Shown: positions 1 through 14,549 of the stretch, in pieces | Layout of the letters: each line of letters opens with the position of its first letter | How positions within the stretch are numbered: position 1 is the first letter of the stretch | NCBI RefSeq assembly: GCF_964059095.1 | Contig: NZ_OZ060394.1 | Span: 8,106-72,105, forward strand | Length of the DNA stretch: 64,000 nucleotides | Origin: Buchnera aphidicola (Chaetosiphella stipae setosa) | GTDB lineage: Bacteria; Pseudomonadota; Gammaproteobacteria; Enterobacterales; Enterobacteriaceae | Direction of reading: 5' to 3' | Program-made: the position numbers and the translations under genes | Notes under the pieces: model-generated | What the model saw: the letters and a program-made list of their open reading frames with translations, nothing else | Databases searched by the model: none | Told to the model about the DNA's origin: nothing

Positions 1-2342
<2,342 letters not shown>

Positions 2343-2380
2343 TTATATTTGAACTTTAATTGTTGAATTTTTTATCTAAA

Positions 2381-3481
2381 TTATAGGTATAAAGGTAAAA
2401 TTATATATTTTAATTCTGGTTTATTTGGAACTTCAATTTGTAAGTATTGAATTTTTTCATCTAGAATAAATGTAATAAAATCACATTTTAAAACGTTTAG
2501 AACATCTAGTAAGTAATTTATATTGAGAGATAATTTTAGTGTCTGAGGATATTTATATTCAATATTAAATGTATATTCTGATTTTTCTTCTTGATTATGT
2601 GAAGTGATTTTACATTGATTTTTTTTTAATTTTAAATAAATTCCTTTTGACTGTTCATGCACAAGAATAGATACATGTGATAAAGATTTTTTTAGTTTTT
2701 TAACATTAATTTTAATTTGGTATTTTTTTTCTTTAATTAAGATGTGATCTAAGTTTGGAAAATTATTATTTATTAATTTTGAAGTAAAAATAATATTATT
2801 AATGTGGAATTGAATATAGTTTTTATCATATAAAATTTTTACTAAAATTTTTTCATGATTTATTATTTTCAAGAGTTCTATAACTGATTTTCTAGGTAAA
2901 ATAATGGAAAATTTTGGATATTTTTTAGTATTTTTTTTTTTAAATATTGCCATTCTATGTCCATTAGTTGCAATAGATTTTATATATTTTTTTTTAAATT
3001 CAATAAAAATTCCATTTAAATATGGTCTAATATCTTGTGAAGACATTGAAAAATAAATATATTCTAACATATTTTTTAAAGTTTTTTGTTTTATATAAAA
3101 TTTTCTTTTATATTTTTTTTTTTTAAAATATGGAAATTTTTTTGCGGAAATAGTTAGTAAACAAAATTTGCTTTTTTGAGAAGAAAGATATAATTTTTTT
3201 TTAATTAATTTAACATAAATTAATGATTTTTCAGAAATTATTCTAAATATTTCTAATATTTTTCTTCCCGAAACAGTTATTTTTCCTGGAATACAGCTAT
3301 AATTATTGGAAATTTTATACATTAGTTCAATTTCTGTGTTAGTACTTGTAAGAAAAATATTTTTTTGATCTATTTCAATTAAAATATTTCCTAAAATTTC
3401 ATTAGGATTATTTCTGATTAATAACGAACTAATTTTTTGTAATGGAATAAGAAAATTTTTTTTTTCAATAATAAATTTCAT
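2381..3481 (-). CDS. dnaN: DNA polymerase III sliding clamp (beta subunit)
   Basis: Ring-shaped homodimeric processivity clamp that tethers DNA polymerase III to DNA. The 366 residues equal the usual E. coli length and fall into three clamp repeats (about 1-120, 121-245, 246-366). The C-terminus, ending in LKYIILPLYL, resembles the E. coli end. It lies five bases downstream of dnaA on the same strand, so the two are probably co-transcribed, and it is followed after 68 bases by gyrB with no recF between. Lysine and isoleucine replace many residues, as expected from base-composition bias, but no frame break is visible. Confidence 0.96.
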   Translation of the reverse strand: MKFIIEKKNFLIPLQKISSLLIRNNPNEILGNILIEIDQKNIFLTSTNTEIELMYKISNNYSCIPGKITVSGRKILEIFRIISEKSLIYVKLIKKKLYLSSQKSKFCLLTISAKKFPYFKKKKYKRKFYIKQKTLKNMLEYIYFSMSSQDIRPYLNGIFIEFKKKYIKSIATNGHRMAIFKKKNTKKYPKFSIILPRKSVIELLKIINHEKILVKILYDKNYIQFHINNIIFTSKLINNNFPNLDHILIKEKKYQIKINVKKLKKSLSHVSILVHEQSKGIYLKLKKNQCKITSHNQEEKSEYTFNIEYKYPQTLKLSLNINYLLDVLNVLKCDFITFILDEKIQYLQIEVPNKPELKYIILPLYL

Positions 3482-3486
3482 AATTT

Positions 3487-4788
3487 TTATAAATATATTT
3501 TTTTTAATAAATAATTGTAGTTTTTTTTAATTGTTTTATTGTTTTTATATAATTTATTTATTTTTTTACATGTATATAAAATGGTTGTATGTGTTTTTTT
3601 ATTAAAAAAATTCCCAATTTCTTGTAAACTATGTGTAGTTAATTTTTTAGATAAACTGATAGCTATTTGTCTTGGGATGATAATAGATTTATTTCTTTTG
3701 ATAGATAAAAGTTCGGATAATTTGATATTATAATGTTTTGCAACTATTTTTTGTATTTTTTCAATAGTAATTTTTTTTTTTTTTGTTTTTAAAAAATCTT
3801 TAAGTATTTTTTTAATAGTTTTTGTAGTAATATTTTTATATTTATGAAATAAAAAATATGCTTGAATTTTATTTAAAGTACCTTCAATTTCATGAAAATT
3901 AGATTTCAGATTTTCTGCAATAAAATTGATATTTTTTTTTGATAAATAAATTTTTTTTTCATAAGATTTTTTAACTAAAATATCAATTCTTGTATTTTTT
4001 TTAGGAGTATTGAGACGTATACTTAATCCGCAATCTAATTTTGCTTTTAATCTTTCATTTATTCCTTTTATTTTAGTTGGATAACAATTAGAAGTTATAA
4101 TAATTTGTTTATTTTTTGTCATGAGATCATTCATAGTATGTAAGAATTCTTCTTGTGTTCTTTTTTTATGAGAAAAAAATTGAATATCTTCTATAATTAA
4201 AACATTTGCTGAACGATAGTATTTTTTAAATTTTTCAATAGAGTTATTTTTTAATGATTTCACCATTTTTTGTACAAAATGTTCAGATTGAATATATATT
4301 ATTTTTTTATGTTTTTTTTTTTCTAAAAAATTTTTTATAGCATATGATAAATGAGTTTTTCCTAATCCTGTTTTACCATATAAAAAAAAAGGATTATAAA
4401 AATTTCCTGGATTATTGGCGATTCTATAAGATAATTTGTATGCAAGTTGGTTCGATTTCCCAATAATAAAATTTTTAAATTTATATTTTTCTAAAATATT
4501 TTTAGATTTTTTCTTTGTTAAAAGATTTTTAGATTTTTGTAAATTTTTTTTATTTTTAATTAATTTTAAATTGATTTTTTTTATATGAAAATATTTATTA
4601 ATTAATATTTTTATTGTGTTTAAATATTTTTCTTTAATCCAATGTAAAAAAAAATTATTAGGAACATATAAAAAAAATTTTTTTTTTTTTATTTTTGGTT
4701 TGAGAGGTTGAATCCAAATAGTAAATTCACTAATTGAAAGTTTTTTTTTAAAATAATTTATGATTTTTTTCCATTTTAAAAGAAACAT
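3487..4788 (-). CDS. dnaA: Chromosomal replication initiator DnaA
   Basis: AAA+ ATPase that binds and opens the replication origin. I start at the ATG at 4786-4788 (433 residues), not the in-frame TTG at 4803: a GGAG Shine-Dalgarno lies seven bases upstream of this ATG, and the N-terminus MFLLKWKKI then lines up with the E. coli domain I. Visible are Walker A GKTGLGKT (about 138-145), Walker B LIIEDIQ (about 198-203) and the C-terminal helix-turn-helix with the DnaA signature KKTHTTILYTCKKI. E. coli DnaA is 467 residues, so the linker domain II is shortened. First gene of a dnaA-dnaN-gyrB run, divergent from rpmH. Confidence 0.96.
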   Translation of the reverse strand: MFLLKWKKIINYFKKKLSISEFTIWIQPLKPKIKKKKFFLYVPNNFFLHWIKEKYLNTIKILINKYFHIKKINLKLIKNKKNLQKSKNLLTKKKSKNILEKYKFKNFIIGKSNQLAYKLSYRIANNPGNFYNPFFLYGKTGLGKTHLSYAIKNFLEKKKHKKIIYIQSEHFVQKMVKSLKNNSIEKFKKYYRSANVLIIEDIQFFSHKKRTQEEFLHTMNDLMTKNKQIIITSNCYPTKIKGINERLKAKLDCGLSIRLNTPKKNTRIDILVKKSYEKKIYLSKKNINFIAENLKSNFHEIEGTLNKIQAYFLFHKYKNITTKTIKKILKDFLKTKKKKITIEKIQKIVAKHYNIKLSELLSIKRNKSIIIPRQIAISLSKKLTTHSLQEIGNFFNKKTHTTILYTCKKINKLYKNNKTIKKNYNYLLKKIYL

Positions 4789-5034
4789 TTTATTTCTCCA
4801 CAATAATAAATGTGAATTGTATGACTTTTAAAAAAATATTACATTAAAAATTTTTTATATTTTTAGAAATTTTAATAAAGAATATTATATAATGTTATTA
4901 TATTTAATAAAATTAAAATTGTTTTTTGGTTTTTTCTAGTTTTTTTAATGAAACTTTGAAAAAATAGTTTTGTTTAAAATAAAAATTTAGTAAATATTTT
5001 TTAATAAAAATTTATTTATTTTTGGATATATATT
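4789..5034. other. Divergent dnaA / rpmH intergenic region
   Basis: About 245 bases of A+T-rich sequence between dnaA (leftward) and rpmH (rightward). It must carry promoters for both directions. I looked for 9-mer DnaA boxes (TTATNCACA-like) on both strands and found none convincing, so there is no support for an oriC here. Confidence 0.5.
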
Positions 5035-5178
5035 ATGAAAAGAACTTTTCAACCGTCAATTTTGAAGAGAAATCGTGTTCATGGTTTTAGAGCAAGAATG
5101 TCTACTAAGAATGGTCGTCATATTTTGTCTCGTAGAAGAGCGAAATCTCGATCTTTTTTAACAATTTCTTCTAGGTAA
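5035..5178 (+). CDS. rpmH: 50S ribosomal protein L34
   Basis: Small basic protein of the large ribosomal subunit. The ORF has 47 codons and begins [20 protein letters not shown], continuing with [19 protein letters not shown], nearly identical to E. coli L34 except at the C-terminus. It is first in the rpmH-rnpA-yidC-mnmE run, the order known from E. coli. The upstream purines are weak (GGA a dozen bases before the ATG). Confidence 0.97.
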   Translation: MKRTFQPSILKRNRVHGFRARMSTKNGRHILSRRRAKSRSFLTISSR

Positions 5179-5201
5179 AATAATTAAAAAATAAGTTTAT
5201 T

Positions 5202-5555
5202 GTGAAACAATTTTCTTTTAAAAAAAAATTTAGATTATTAAATAAAAATCAGTATAAAAATGTTTTTCGTAATTCTTATGTAGTTCGTTTTCAAGAAATA
5301 TTGATTTTTGGTCATAAGAATGATCGTAAATATTCAAGATTGGGTATTTCTATTTCAAAAAAAAATATCAAGAAATCTTATAAAAGAAATTATTTAAAAA
5401 GAATTATTAGAGAATTTTTTAGGATGAATAAGGAAAAATTTTTTCGAATGGATTTTGTTGTTTGTATTAAAAAACAGTTTTCTCAAACTAATAAAATTTT
5501 TTTAAAAAAATTAGAGTTTCTGTGGTTTAAGTATTTTTTAAAAAAAAGAAAATAG
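5202..5555 (+). CDS. rnpA: Ribonuclease P protein component
   Basis: Protein cofactor of RNase P, which removes the 5' leader of pre-tRNAs together with the rnpB RNA, also in this window (57121-57500). The 117 residues begin with a GTG start at 5202, matching the E. coli N-terminus; the next in-frame ATG is far inside the fold. The conserved RNR-type RNA-binding stretch reads YKRNYLKRIIRE at about residues 60-71, preceded by SRLGISISKK. It follows rpmH by 23 bases. No good Shine-Dalgarno is seen, suggesting translational coupling to rpmH. yidD, next in E. coli, is absent. Confidence 0.96.
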   Translation: MKQFSFKKKFRLLNKNQYKNVFRNSYVVRFQEILIFGHKNDRKYSRLGISISKKNIKKSYKRNYLKRIIREFFRMNKEKFFRMDFVVCIKKQFSQTNKIFLKKLEFLWFKYFLKKRK

Positions 5556-5710
5556 TTTATTTTATATCAAAAAATTTATTTTTATATATTTTAGATTAAT
5601 TTAAATAAAATTTTTAATTTCAAACACATTAGTATAGTTATTTTTATTGAAAAAATATTATTACATTATTATTTATTAACAAAAAATTTACAAAATCAAA
5701 GAGAAAACAC

Positions 5711-7330
5711 ATGACTTATAGACGTAATTTTTTTATTTTTTCTTTTTTAATGATTTCTTTTTTTTTATGGAATTTATGGGCAAAAAATTGTTCTGAAAAT
5801 ATTAAAAATTATTTTCATAAAAATTCAATTGAAAAGATTTTTAAAGATAAAAAACATAGTCAAAAAAAATTTCAGAAAATAGATTTAGTTTTCAAAAAAT
5901 TTTTTTTTTCAGAAAAAAATTTTTCTAATTTAATAATTAAGAATAGTATACAAAGTAATAAATTATTGCATTTATATAAAAATAAAATACAAGGTTTACA
6001 AAATTTTAGATGTTTGAAAATTTTTTTAAAATATGGACATAATTTACACAATTTTTTATTTAAAAAACATATTAATAGTGAAAAAAGTTTTTTTTTTTTA
6101 AAAAATTTTATTAAAGAAAAAAAATATTTATTTCAAAAGAGAAATAAAAATTTTATTTTTTTACAATGTGGAATTTTAAAGTATTTCAAGGAAAATAAAA
6201 AAGATTGTTTATTAACAAAACAAAAACATGATGTTTTTTTCACGAGTTATGTTGAGAGATTAGAAAAAAAAAATAGTTTAAAAAATGTTTTTAGCGGTTT
6301 TTTCTCTTTCTTTTTAAAAAAAATTTTATATAAAAATTTTAATATATTGAATTTAATTAAAAAAATAAAATTTTTTTTACATGATAGTGGAACACAAAGC
6401 TTAAATATTATAAACAAAATACAATTATTAAAAAAAAATATATTTTATATTTCAATTCAAAATTTTGAGGCTACTATATTTAGTAGTTTTACGAAAAAAA
6501 TAACTGAAAAAAAAATTTTTTTTCTTCCACATTTTTCTTTAAATTTTTTTGTACAAAAATATTGTAATTTACAATTTTTATGTAAAGAATCTTCAACAAG
6601 TTCTTTTATTTTTTTTAAGTCATGGAATAATATTCCAAGAGAAATACACGCGTTTAATAAAGATTTAGATCCTACTACAAATTCCGGTTTTTGGTGGTTT
6701 TTATCTGAACCATTTTTTGAGATATTAAAATTTATTAATAGAATTGTTGGAAATTGGGGTTTTTCTATAATCTTGATGACAATATTAATACGTTTATGTA
6801 TGTATCCTATAACAAAATCTCAATATTTATCTATAGTTCGTTTGAAAAATTTACAGCCTAAAATAGATCATTTAAAGGAAAAATATACAAATGATCAGAT
6901 AAAAATGAGTAAAAAAATTTTAGAAGTATATAAAAAAAATGATGTCTATCCTTTTTCTGGGTTGTTGTCATTAGTTATGCAAATGCCAATTTTTTTAGCA
7001 TTTTATTATACTTTAACTGATGCAAAGGAATTAAAGAATGCACCTTTTATTTTTTGGATTAATGATCTTTCCAGTTATGATCCGTTTTTTATACTTCCGA
7101 TTATCATGGGAATTACTATGATTATGATGCAAAAAATTTCATCTCAAAAAACTTTTAAAGAAATTTGTTCAGGAAATTTACATGAGAAATTTATGTTCTT
7201 TTTACCAGGAATTTTTGCAGCATTTTTTTTATGGTTTCCTTCTGGATTAGTTTTATATTACATTATTAGTAATATCTTTAGTATGATTCAACAAAAATAC
7301 GTTTATGATTCATATAATTTAAAAAATTAA
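5711..7330 (+). CDS. yidC: Membrane protein insertase YidC
   Basis: Inserts and folds inner-membrane proteins, alone or with SecYEG. The 539 residues are close to E. coli's 548. An uncleaved signal anchor lies at about residues 7-24. A long, strongly diverged, lysine/phenylalanine-rich periplasmic region follows to about residue 310. The conserved five-helix insertase core starts near FFEILKFINRIVGNWGFSII and holds the membrane arginine in ILIRLCMYPI. Conservation of the core with erosion of the periplasmic P1 domain fits the family, since only the core is essential. It lies 155 bases after rnpA, where E. coli has yidD. Confidence 0.95.
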   Translation: MTYRRNFFIFSFLMISFFLWNLWAKNCSENIKNYFHKNSIEKIFKDKKHSQKKFQKIDLVFKKFFFSEKNFSNLIIKNSIQSNKLLHLYKNKIQGLQNFRCLKIFLKYGHNLHNFLFKKHINSEKSFFFLKNFIKEKKYLFQKRNKNFIFLQCGILKYFKENKKDCLLTKQKHDVFFTSYVERLEKKNSLKNVFSGFFSFFLKKILYKNFNILNLIKKIKFFLHDSGTQSLNIINKIQLLKKNIFYISIQNFEATIFSSFTKKITEKKIFFLPHFSLNFFVQKYCNLQFLCKESSTSSFIFFKSWNNIPREIHAFNKDLDPTTNSGFWWFLSEPFFEILKFINRIVGNWGFSIILMTILIRLCMYPITKSQYLSIVRLKNLQPKIDHLKEKYTNDQIKMSKKILEVYKKNDVYPFSGLLSLVMQMPIFLAFYYTLTDAKELKNAPFIFWINDLSSYDPFFILPIIMGITMIMMQKISSQKTFKEICSGNLHEKFMFFLPGIFAAFFLWFPSGLVLYYIISNIFSMIQQKYVYDSYNLKN

Positions 7331-7381
7331 TAATATTTTTTAAAATAAATAAAATTTTTATTTAAAAATGATTAAAAATTT

Positions 7382-8780
<1,399 letters not shown>

Positions 8781-8818
8781 AAAAATATTTTTTTTTATAT
8801 ATTTTTTATCAAAAAATA

Positions 8819-8891
8819 TGCCCGAAGGCGGAATTGAACCACCGACACGGGGATTTTCAGTCCCCTGCTCTACCAACTGAGCTATTCGGGC
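8819..8891 (-). tRNA. tRNA-Phe (anticodon GAA)
   Basis: The reverse complement folds as a 73-base cloverleaf: acceptor GCCCGAA paired with TTCGGGC, D arm with AGTTGGTAGA, anticodon loop CTGAAAA giving GAA, T arm with TTCAATT, discriminator A. The three bases after the discriminator read TAT, so CCA is not encoded and must be added by the CCA-adding enzyme. Confidence 0.97.
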
Positions 8892-8983
8892 TTTTATGTA
8901 TAGTAAAGCATTAATTATTATAACTTGTCAATATTTTTTTATTTGAACAATTTTCAAAATTTTTCTTATTTTTATTTTAAAAC

Positions 8984-9012
8984 CTTGAAAGTGAGATTAA
9001 TAGTCCATATAT
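8984..9012 (+). promoter_or_regulatory. Sigma-32 heat-shock promoter of groES-groEL
   Basis: CTTGAAA at 8984-8990, a 14-base spacer, then CCATATAT at 9005-9012. This matches the RpoH promoter consensus (CTTGAAA, 13-15 bases, CCCATnT). It lies about 90 bases before the groES ATG. RpoH is encoded at 14550-15422. No CIRCE element is seen. Confidence 0.85.
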
Positions 9013-9100
9013 CTATTTATAGAATAGATGATTTTATTTAAAATGATTGTATTCAAATATTTAAAAAAATTTCAAAATATTTTCAAGGAGATCTCAGGTA

Positions 9101-9394
9101 ATGAAAATACGCCCTTTACATGATCGTGTTCTTATTAAACGCGAAGAGGTTGAATCAAAATCTGCGGGGGGAATTGTTTTAACAGGTTCAGCAGCTAATA
9201 AATCTAATAGAGGTAAAGTTGTAGCAGTGGGAAATGGAAGAGTTTTAGATAACGGAAAAATAAAAAAATTAGATGTTAAAGTCAATGATCTTGTAATTTT
9301 TAATGAAGGTTATGGAGCAAAAACAGAAAAAATTGATGATGAAGAAGTATTAATTTTAACAGAAAGTGATATTTTAGCAGTTATTGAAAAATAA
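9101..9394 (+). CDS. groS: Co-chaperonin GroES (10 kDa)
   Basis: Heptameric lid of the GroEL folding chamber, in the cytoplasm. The 97 residues match E. coli's length and sequence: [16 protein letters not shown] at the start, the [10 protein letters not shown] mobile loop, and the C-terminal [10 protein letters not shown] strong Shine-Dalgarno (AAGGAG) lies about a dozen bases upstream. The gene is preceded by a sigma-32-type promoter and followed after about 40 bases by groEL, as in the usual groE operon. Base composition is visibly less A+T-rich than the neighbours, as expected for one of the most highly expressed Buchnera operons. Confidence 0.98.
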   Translation: MKIRPLHDRVLIKREEVESKSAGGIVLTGSAANKSNRGKVVAVGNGRVLDNGKIKKLDVKVNDLVIFNEGYGAKTEKIDDEEVLILTESDILAVIEK

Positions 9395-11080
<1,686 letters not shown>

Positions 11081-11130
11081 TTAATTTTTTAAAATATATA
11101 AATTAAACACATTTAAAATATTTTAATTTA

Positions 11131-11173
11131 TTTTTTCCCTTAATTTTTTTATATTAAGGGAAAATATTTTTTT
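11131..11173 (+). terminator. Intrinsic terminator after groEL
   Basis: A perfect 12-bp stem, TTTTCCCTTAAT (11133-11144) with ATTAAGGGAAAA (11153-11164), an 8-base loop, then a T-rich tail. It lies about 50 bases after the groEL stop and before efp. Confidence 0.85.
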
Positions 11174-11211
11174 AGATAAAACTTTTACATTAATTAATTT
11201 ATTACAAAAAT

Positions 11212-11781
11212 ATGGCAAATGATTATTCGATACATTCATTAAAACCTGGATTGAAAGTTATTATTTTAAAAGAACCATGTATTATTAAAAGTAGTTTTTT
11301 TGTAAAACCTGGGAAAGGTCAAGCTTTTACTCGTGTGAAATTTAAAAGTTTTTTATCTGGGAAAACGGTAGAATTAACATTTAAATCTACTGAACGTTTA
11401 AAAAAAGCAAATATTACAGAAATTAATGCATTATATTTGTATAATGATAATTTTTTTTGGTATTTTTTAGATCAAAAAACTTTTGAAGAGATTGCTGTAT
11501 TAAAAAAAATTATTAATACAAAACGTTTTTGGTTAGTTCCGCAATGTAAATGTCGTTTAACAATTTGGAATAAGAAGGTTATTTCAGTAATTGTGAGTAA
11601 TTTTATTAGTTTAAAAGTTGTTCAAACTACACCTGTACTTAAAAAGAATTCTATTAATAATAGTTTAAAAACAGCTATTTTAAAAACTGGTGTTTCAATT
11701 AAAGTTCCTTATTTTATTAAAGTCAATGATTATATAAAAGTGGATACAAGAACATGTAAGTATATTTCTCGAATAAAATAA
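11212..11781 (+). CDS. efp: Translation elongation factor P
   Basis: Binds the ribosomal E site and relieves stalling at polyproline stretches. The 189 residues cover the three beta-barrel domains of the family (E. coli 188). The tip loop VKPGKGQAF holds Lys35, equivalent to the E. coli lysine that EpmA/EpmB beta-lysylate; those modification genes are not in this window. The C-terminal signature VNDYIKVDTRTCKYISR is intact. It is convergent with dnaC, with only 16 bases between the stops. Confidence 0.96.
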   Translation: MANDYSIHSLKPGLKVIILKEPCIIKSSFFVKPGKGQAFTRVKFKSFLSGKTVELTFKSTERLKKANITEINALYLYNDNFFWYFLDQKTFEEIAVLKKIINTKRFWLVPQCKCRLTIWNKKVISVIVSNFISLKVVQTTPVLKKNSINNSLKTAILKTGVSIKVPYFIKVNDYIKVDTRTCKYISRIK

Positions 11782-11797
11782 TTTTTTTAAAAAAAAA

Positions 11798-12544
11798 TTA
11801 TACTTGTAATTTTTTAGCAGACACATTTGCTCGATAACTATTCCAATTAAAATTTAACCATAAGCTTTTTCCTAATTTCATGCGATCTAAAATTCTTTCT
11901 CCTAATAATTTATATAAACTGTTATAATTTAAATTTGATAAAATTCCAGTTGATTTTTTAGAAGCTGAACGTCTATCTATAATTTGATGAATGATAATTT
12001 TTTCATAATTAGATTCTTTTTGAATTCCAATTTCATCAATAATTAATAGATCTACTTTACTTGTTTTATTAATAAAATGTTCTTCAGTAAAATTGTTATT
12101 TTTCTGGAATGTTTTTTTTATTTTTGACATAAGATCTGCAATTGTAATGATTAATATTTTTTTCCCGTGTAAAATTAAATAATTTCCTATTGCTGCAGCT
12201 AAGTGGTTTTTTCCTGTTCCTGGTTTTCCTGAAAAAATAAAATTTGATAATTCATTATTAAAATTTTTTACATATTTTTTAGCAGAACTTAATACTTTCT
12301 CTTGTCCAGAATGAAAAACTTTATAATTTTCAAAAGAACAATTTAGATATAATTCTTTAATTCCAGATTTTTCTAAAGTTTTTTGTATTTTAATCGCTTT
12401 ATTTCTTATTAAAATAGATCTTGAAGATAGAAAACCTTTTTTTTGATTCCATGTTAATAAATCTTTTTCGTTTGTGAATTTAGGTTTAATATGAGAGGGT
12501 ATAATAGATTGTATACGTTTAATTAATTTAATGTTATTTTTCAT
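11798..12544 (-). CDS. dnaC: Replicative helicase loader DnaC
   Basis: AAA+ ATPase that loads the DnaB helicase at the origin. The 248 residues are close to E. coli's 245. The Walker A motif GKPGTGKNH is at about 106-114 and Walker B LLIIDEIG at about 166-173. The N-terminal DnaB-binding segment is present but divergent. No dnaT neighbour remains, so the gene stands alone between efp and rsmD. The C-terminal part NFNWNSYRANV matches the family. Confidence 0.94.
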   Translation of the reverse strand: MKNNIKLIKRIQSIIPSHIKPKFTNEKDLLTWNQKKGFLSSRSILIRNKAIKIQKTLEKSGIKELYLNCSFENYKVFHSGQEKVLSSAKKYVKNFNNELSNFIFSGKPGTGKNHLAAAIGNYLILHGKKILIITIADLMSKIKKTFQKNNNFTEEHFINKTSKVDLLIIDEIGIQKESNYEKIIIHQIIDRRSASKKSTGILSNLNYNSLYKLLGERILDRMKLGKSLWLNFNWNSYRANVSAKKLQV

Positions 12545-12637
12545 AAGTAAAATCCGAATTTTTAATTTAATTTTTTATGATTAAATTTTAATGTCATAAA
12601 GATTAAATTTTTTTATATTTTGATTGTTAAAGATTAA

Positions 12638-13228
12638 TTATTTTTTTAAATAGATTTTATATTCTATTTTTTTTTGTTTTTTACTTTTTTTTAAAATCCA
12701 AGTTTTAGGAATTTCAATTTTTTGTTTAGAAATTTTTTTTTCAATGTAAATAATTGTATTTTTTTTAGTATATTTATTTTTTTCTAATAAAAATATAGTT
12801 TTTTGTAATAATTGAAGACAATTATAAGGAGGATCTAGAAAAATTATATCATAAGTGTTTTCTTTTTTTTTTAACCATTGTAAAGCATTTATATTAATTA
12901 TGTTGATTTCATGGATATTTAATTTTTTTAAATTCTTATACATTTTAAAAAAAATTTTTTTATTAATTTCAAGTGATGTTACTAATTTTGCATATCTTGA
13001 TATAGATTCTATTCCTAATATTCCGCTTCCTGCGAAACAATCTAAACATATTGAATTTTGAATATATTTGTTTAACCAATTAAATAAAGTTTCTCGAATA
13101 AAATTTTTTGTAGGTCTAAGATTTTTAGAATGAATAATATTTATTTTCTGTCTTTTAAGTTTTCCACCAATAATTTTTAAAGTATTTTTTTTAAATTTTT
13201 TTTTTTTATTCATTTTTTTATAATTCAT
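12638..13228 (-). CDS. rsmD: 16S rRNA m2G966 methyltransferase RsmD
   Basis: SAM-dependent methyltransferase acting on G966 of 16S rRNA. The 196 residues contain the SAM-binding glycine motif LDCFAGSGILG (about 62-72) and the catalytic LDPPY (about 131-135). The first residues are lysine-rich, and a second ATG lies five codons inside, so the exact start is uncertain. It is divergent from ftsY, as in E. coli, where rsmD neighbours ftsY-ftsE-ftsX-rpoH. Confidence 0.93.
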   Translation of the reverse strand: MNYKKMNKKKKFKKNTLKIIGGKLKRQKINIIHSKNLRPTKNFIRETLFNWLNKYIQNSICLDCFAGSGILGIESISRYAKLVTSLEINKKIFFKMYKNLKKLNIHEINIININALQWLKKKENTYDIIFLDPPYNCLQLLQKTIFLLEKNKYTKKNTIIYIEKKISKQKIEIPKTWILKKSKKQKKIEYKIYLKK

Positions 13229-13294
13229 GTTTTATGGAAAGATTTTATTACTTATAATAATATTATATAAAAATTTTTAAAAGGTTATTTCTTT

Positions 13295-14359
13295 ATGTCT
13301 AAAGATAATAAAAATTCTTTTTTTTCATTTATAAATAAAATAAATTTTTTTAAAAAAAAAAAACCTCCTTCTGAAGAAAAAAATTCTGTCAATAATCATT
13401 GTCTTAAATATTTAAAAAAAAAAGAAGAAAGTTCTCTTTCAGGTAATCGATTTATAAATTTTTTACAAAAAAAATTTCTAAAGACAAAAGAAAGTTTACA
13501 TTCTGTTTTTAAAAATATTTTTTTTTCTAAAAAAATTGATTCATCTTTTTTTAAAAAATTAGAAGAAAAATTAATTTCTGTAGATGTTAATATAGAAACT
13601 ATACAAAAAATTTTTAATAATATAAAAAATAATTTAAGTGCAGAAGAATTAAAGAATACAAAATTAGTGTTTAAATTTATAAAAAAAGAGATTATAAATA
13701 TTCTGCAAAAAAATCCTAAATTACTTTTTTTAGATTCTAAAATTAAACCTACGATTATTATCTTAGTGGGAGTAAATGGATCAGGAAAAACAACAACTGC
13801 TGTTAAGCTATCCAAATTATATAAAAATTTAAATAAAAAAGTTCTTGTTGCAGCAGCAGATACTTTTAGAGTAGCTGCAATTGAGCAAGTAAAAAATTTA
13901 TGTGAAAATAATAATATACCTGTTATTTTTAAAAAAATTGGATCTGATCCAGCTTCTGTTGTATATGATGCTGTTCAAAAATCTATTTCTAAAAAATTTG
14001 ATGTATTAATTATTGATACAGCAGGTAGATTACAAACAAAAGTTAATTTAATGAATGAAATAAAAAAAATTATACAAGTTATCAAAAAAATTAATGGAGT
14101 TGGTCCTACAGAAATTCTTTTAACTATTGATTCTTGTACTGGACAAAATGCTTTAATTCAAGTAAAAGAATTTAATAAATTTTTAGGAATTACTGGATTA
14201 GTTTTAACAAAACTTGATGGAACAGCAAGAGGAGGAATTGTTTTATCTATATCTGATAAATTTTCTATTCCTATTAGATATGTTACTTCAGGAGAATATA
14301 TTCATGATATTCATTTTTTTGATAGTAAGGATTTTGTTCATTCAATATTCAAATTTTAA
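13295..14359 (+). CDS. ftsY: Signal recognition particle receptor FtsY
   Basis: Membrane-associated GTPase that receives SRP-bound ribosomes and delivers them to the translocon. It has 354 residues against about 497 in E. coli; the missing part is the long acidic A domain, here replaced by a short lysine-rich stretch. The NG domains are intact: G1 GVNGSGKTT (159-167), the ADTFR motif near 189-192, DTAGR (241-245) and TKLDGTARGG near 307-316. ftsE and ftsX, which follow in E. coli, are absent; rpoH comes next after 190 bases. Confidence 0.95.
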   Translation: MSKDNKNSFFSFINKINFFKKKKPPSEEKNSVNNHCLKYLKKKEESSLSGNRFINFLQKKFLKTKESLHSVFKNIFFSKKIDSSFFKKLEEKLISVDVNIETIQKIFNNIKNNLSAEELKNTKLVFKFIKKEIINILQKNPKLLFLDSKIKPTIIILVGVNGSGKTTTAVKLSKLYKNLNKKVLVAAADTFRVAAIEQVKNLCENNNIPVIFKKIGSDPASVVYDAVQKSISKKFDVLIIDTAGRLQTKVNLMNEIKKIIQVIKKINGVGPTEILLTIDSCTGQNALIQVKEFNKFLGITGLVLTKLDGTARGGIVLSISDKFSIPIRYVTSGEYIHDIHFFDSKDFVHSIFKF

Positions 14360-14549
14360 CTATGATAAATTATGCTATATTAATAAATAATTATAAATAT
14401 ATAAATAATTTTTTTTTTATAAAATTATTTATGTAATTATCTATAATTAAATTTTTTTATATATTTTACTATCATTATTTTATAAAATTTTTTAACTGAT
14501 TTTTTATATAAAAATTTTTTAAAATTCATGGGTTAATGTAGGAATAACA

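Noticed and set aside
4789-5034. Possible replication origin beside dnaA
   Set aside because: No DnaA boxes or ordered A/T 13-mers that differ from the general background were found.
13396-13815. 139-codon minus-strand open frame inside ftsY
   Set aside because: Antisense to the conserved NG domain of FtsY, where the plus strand clearly codes; no independent support.
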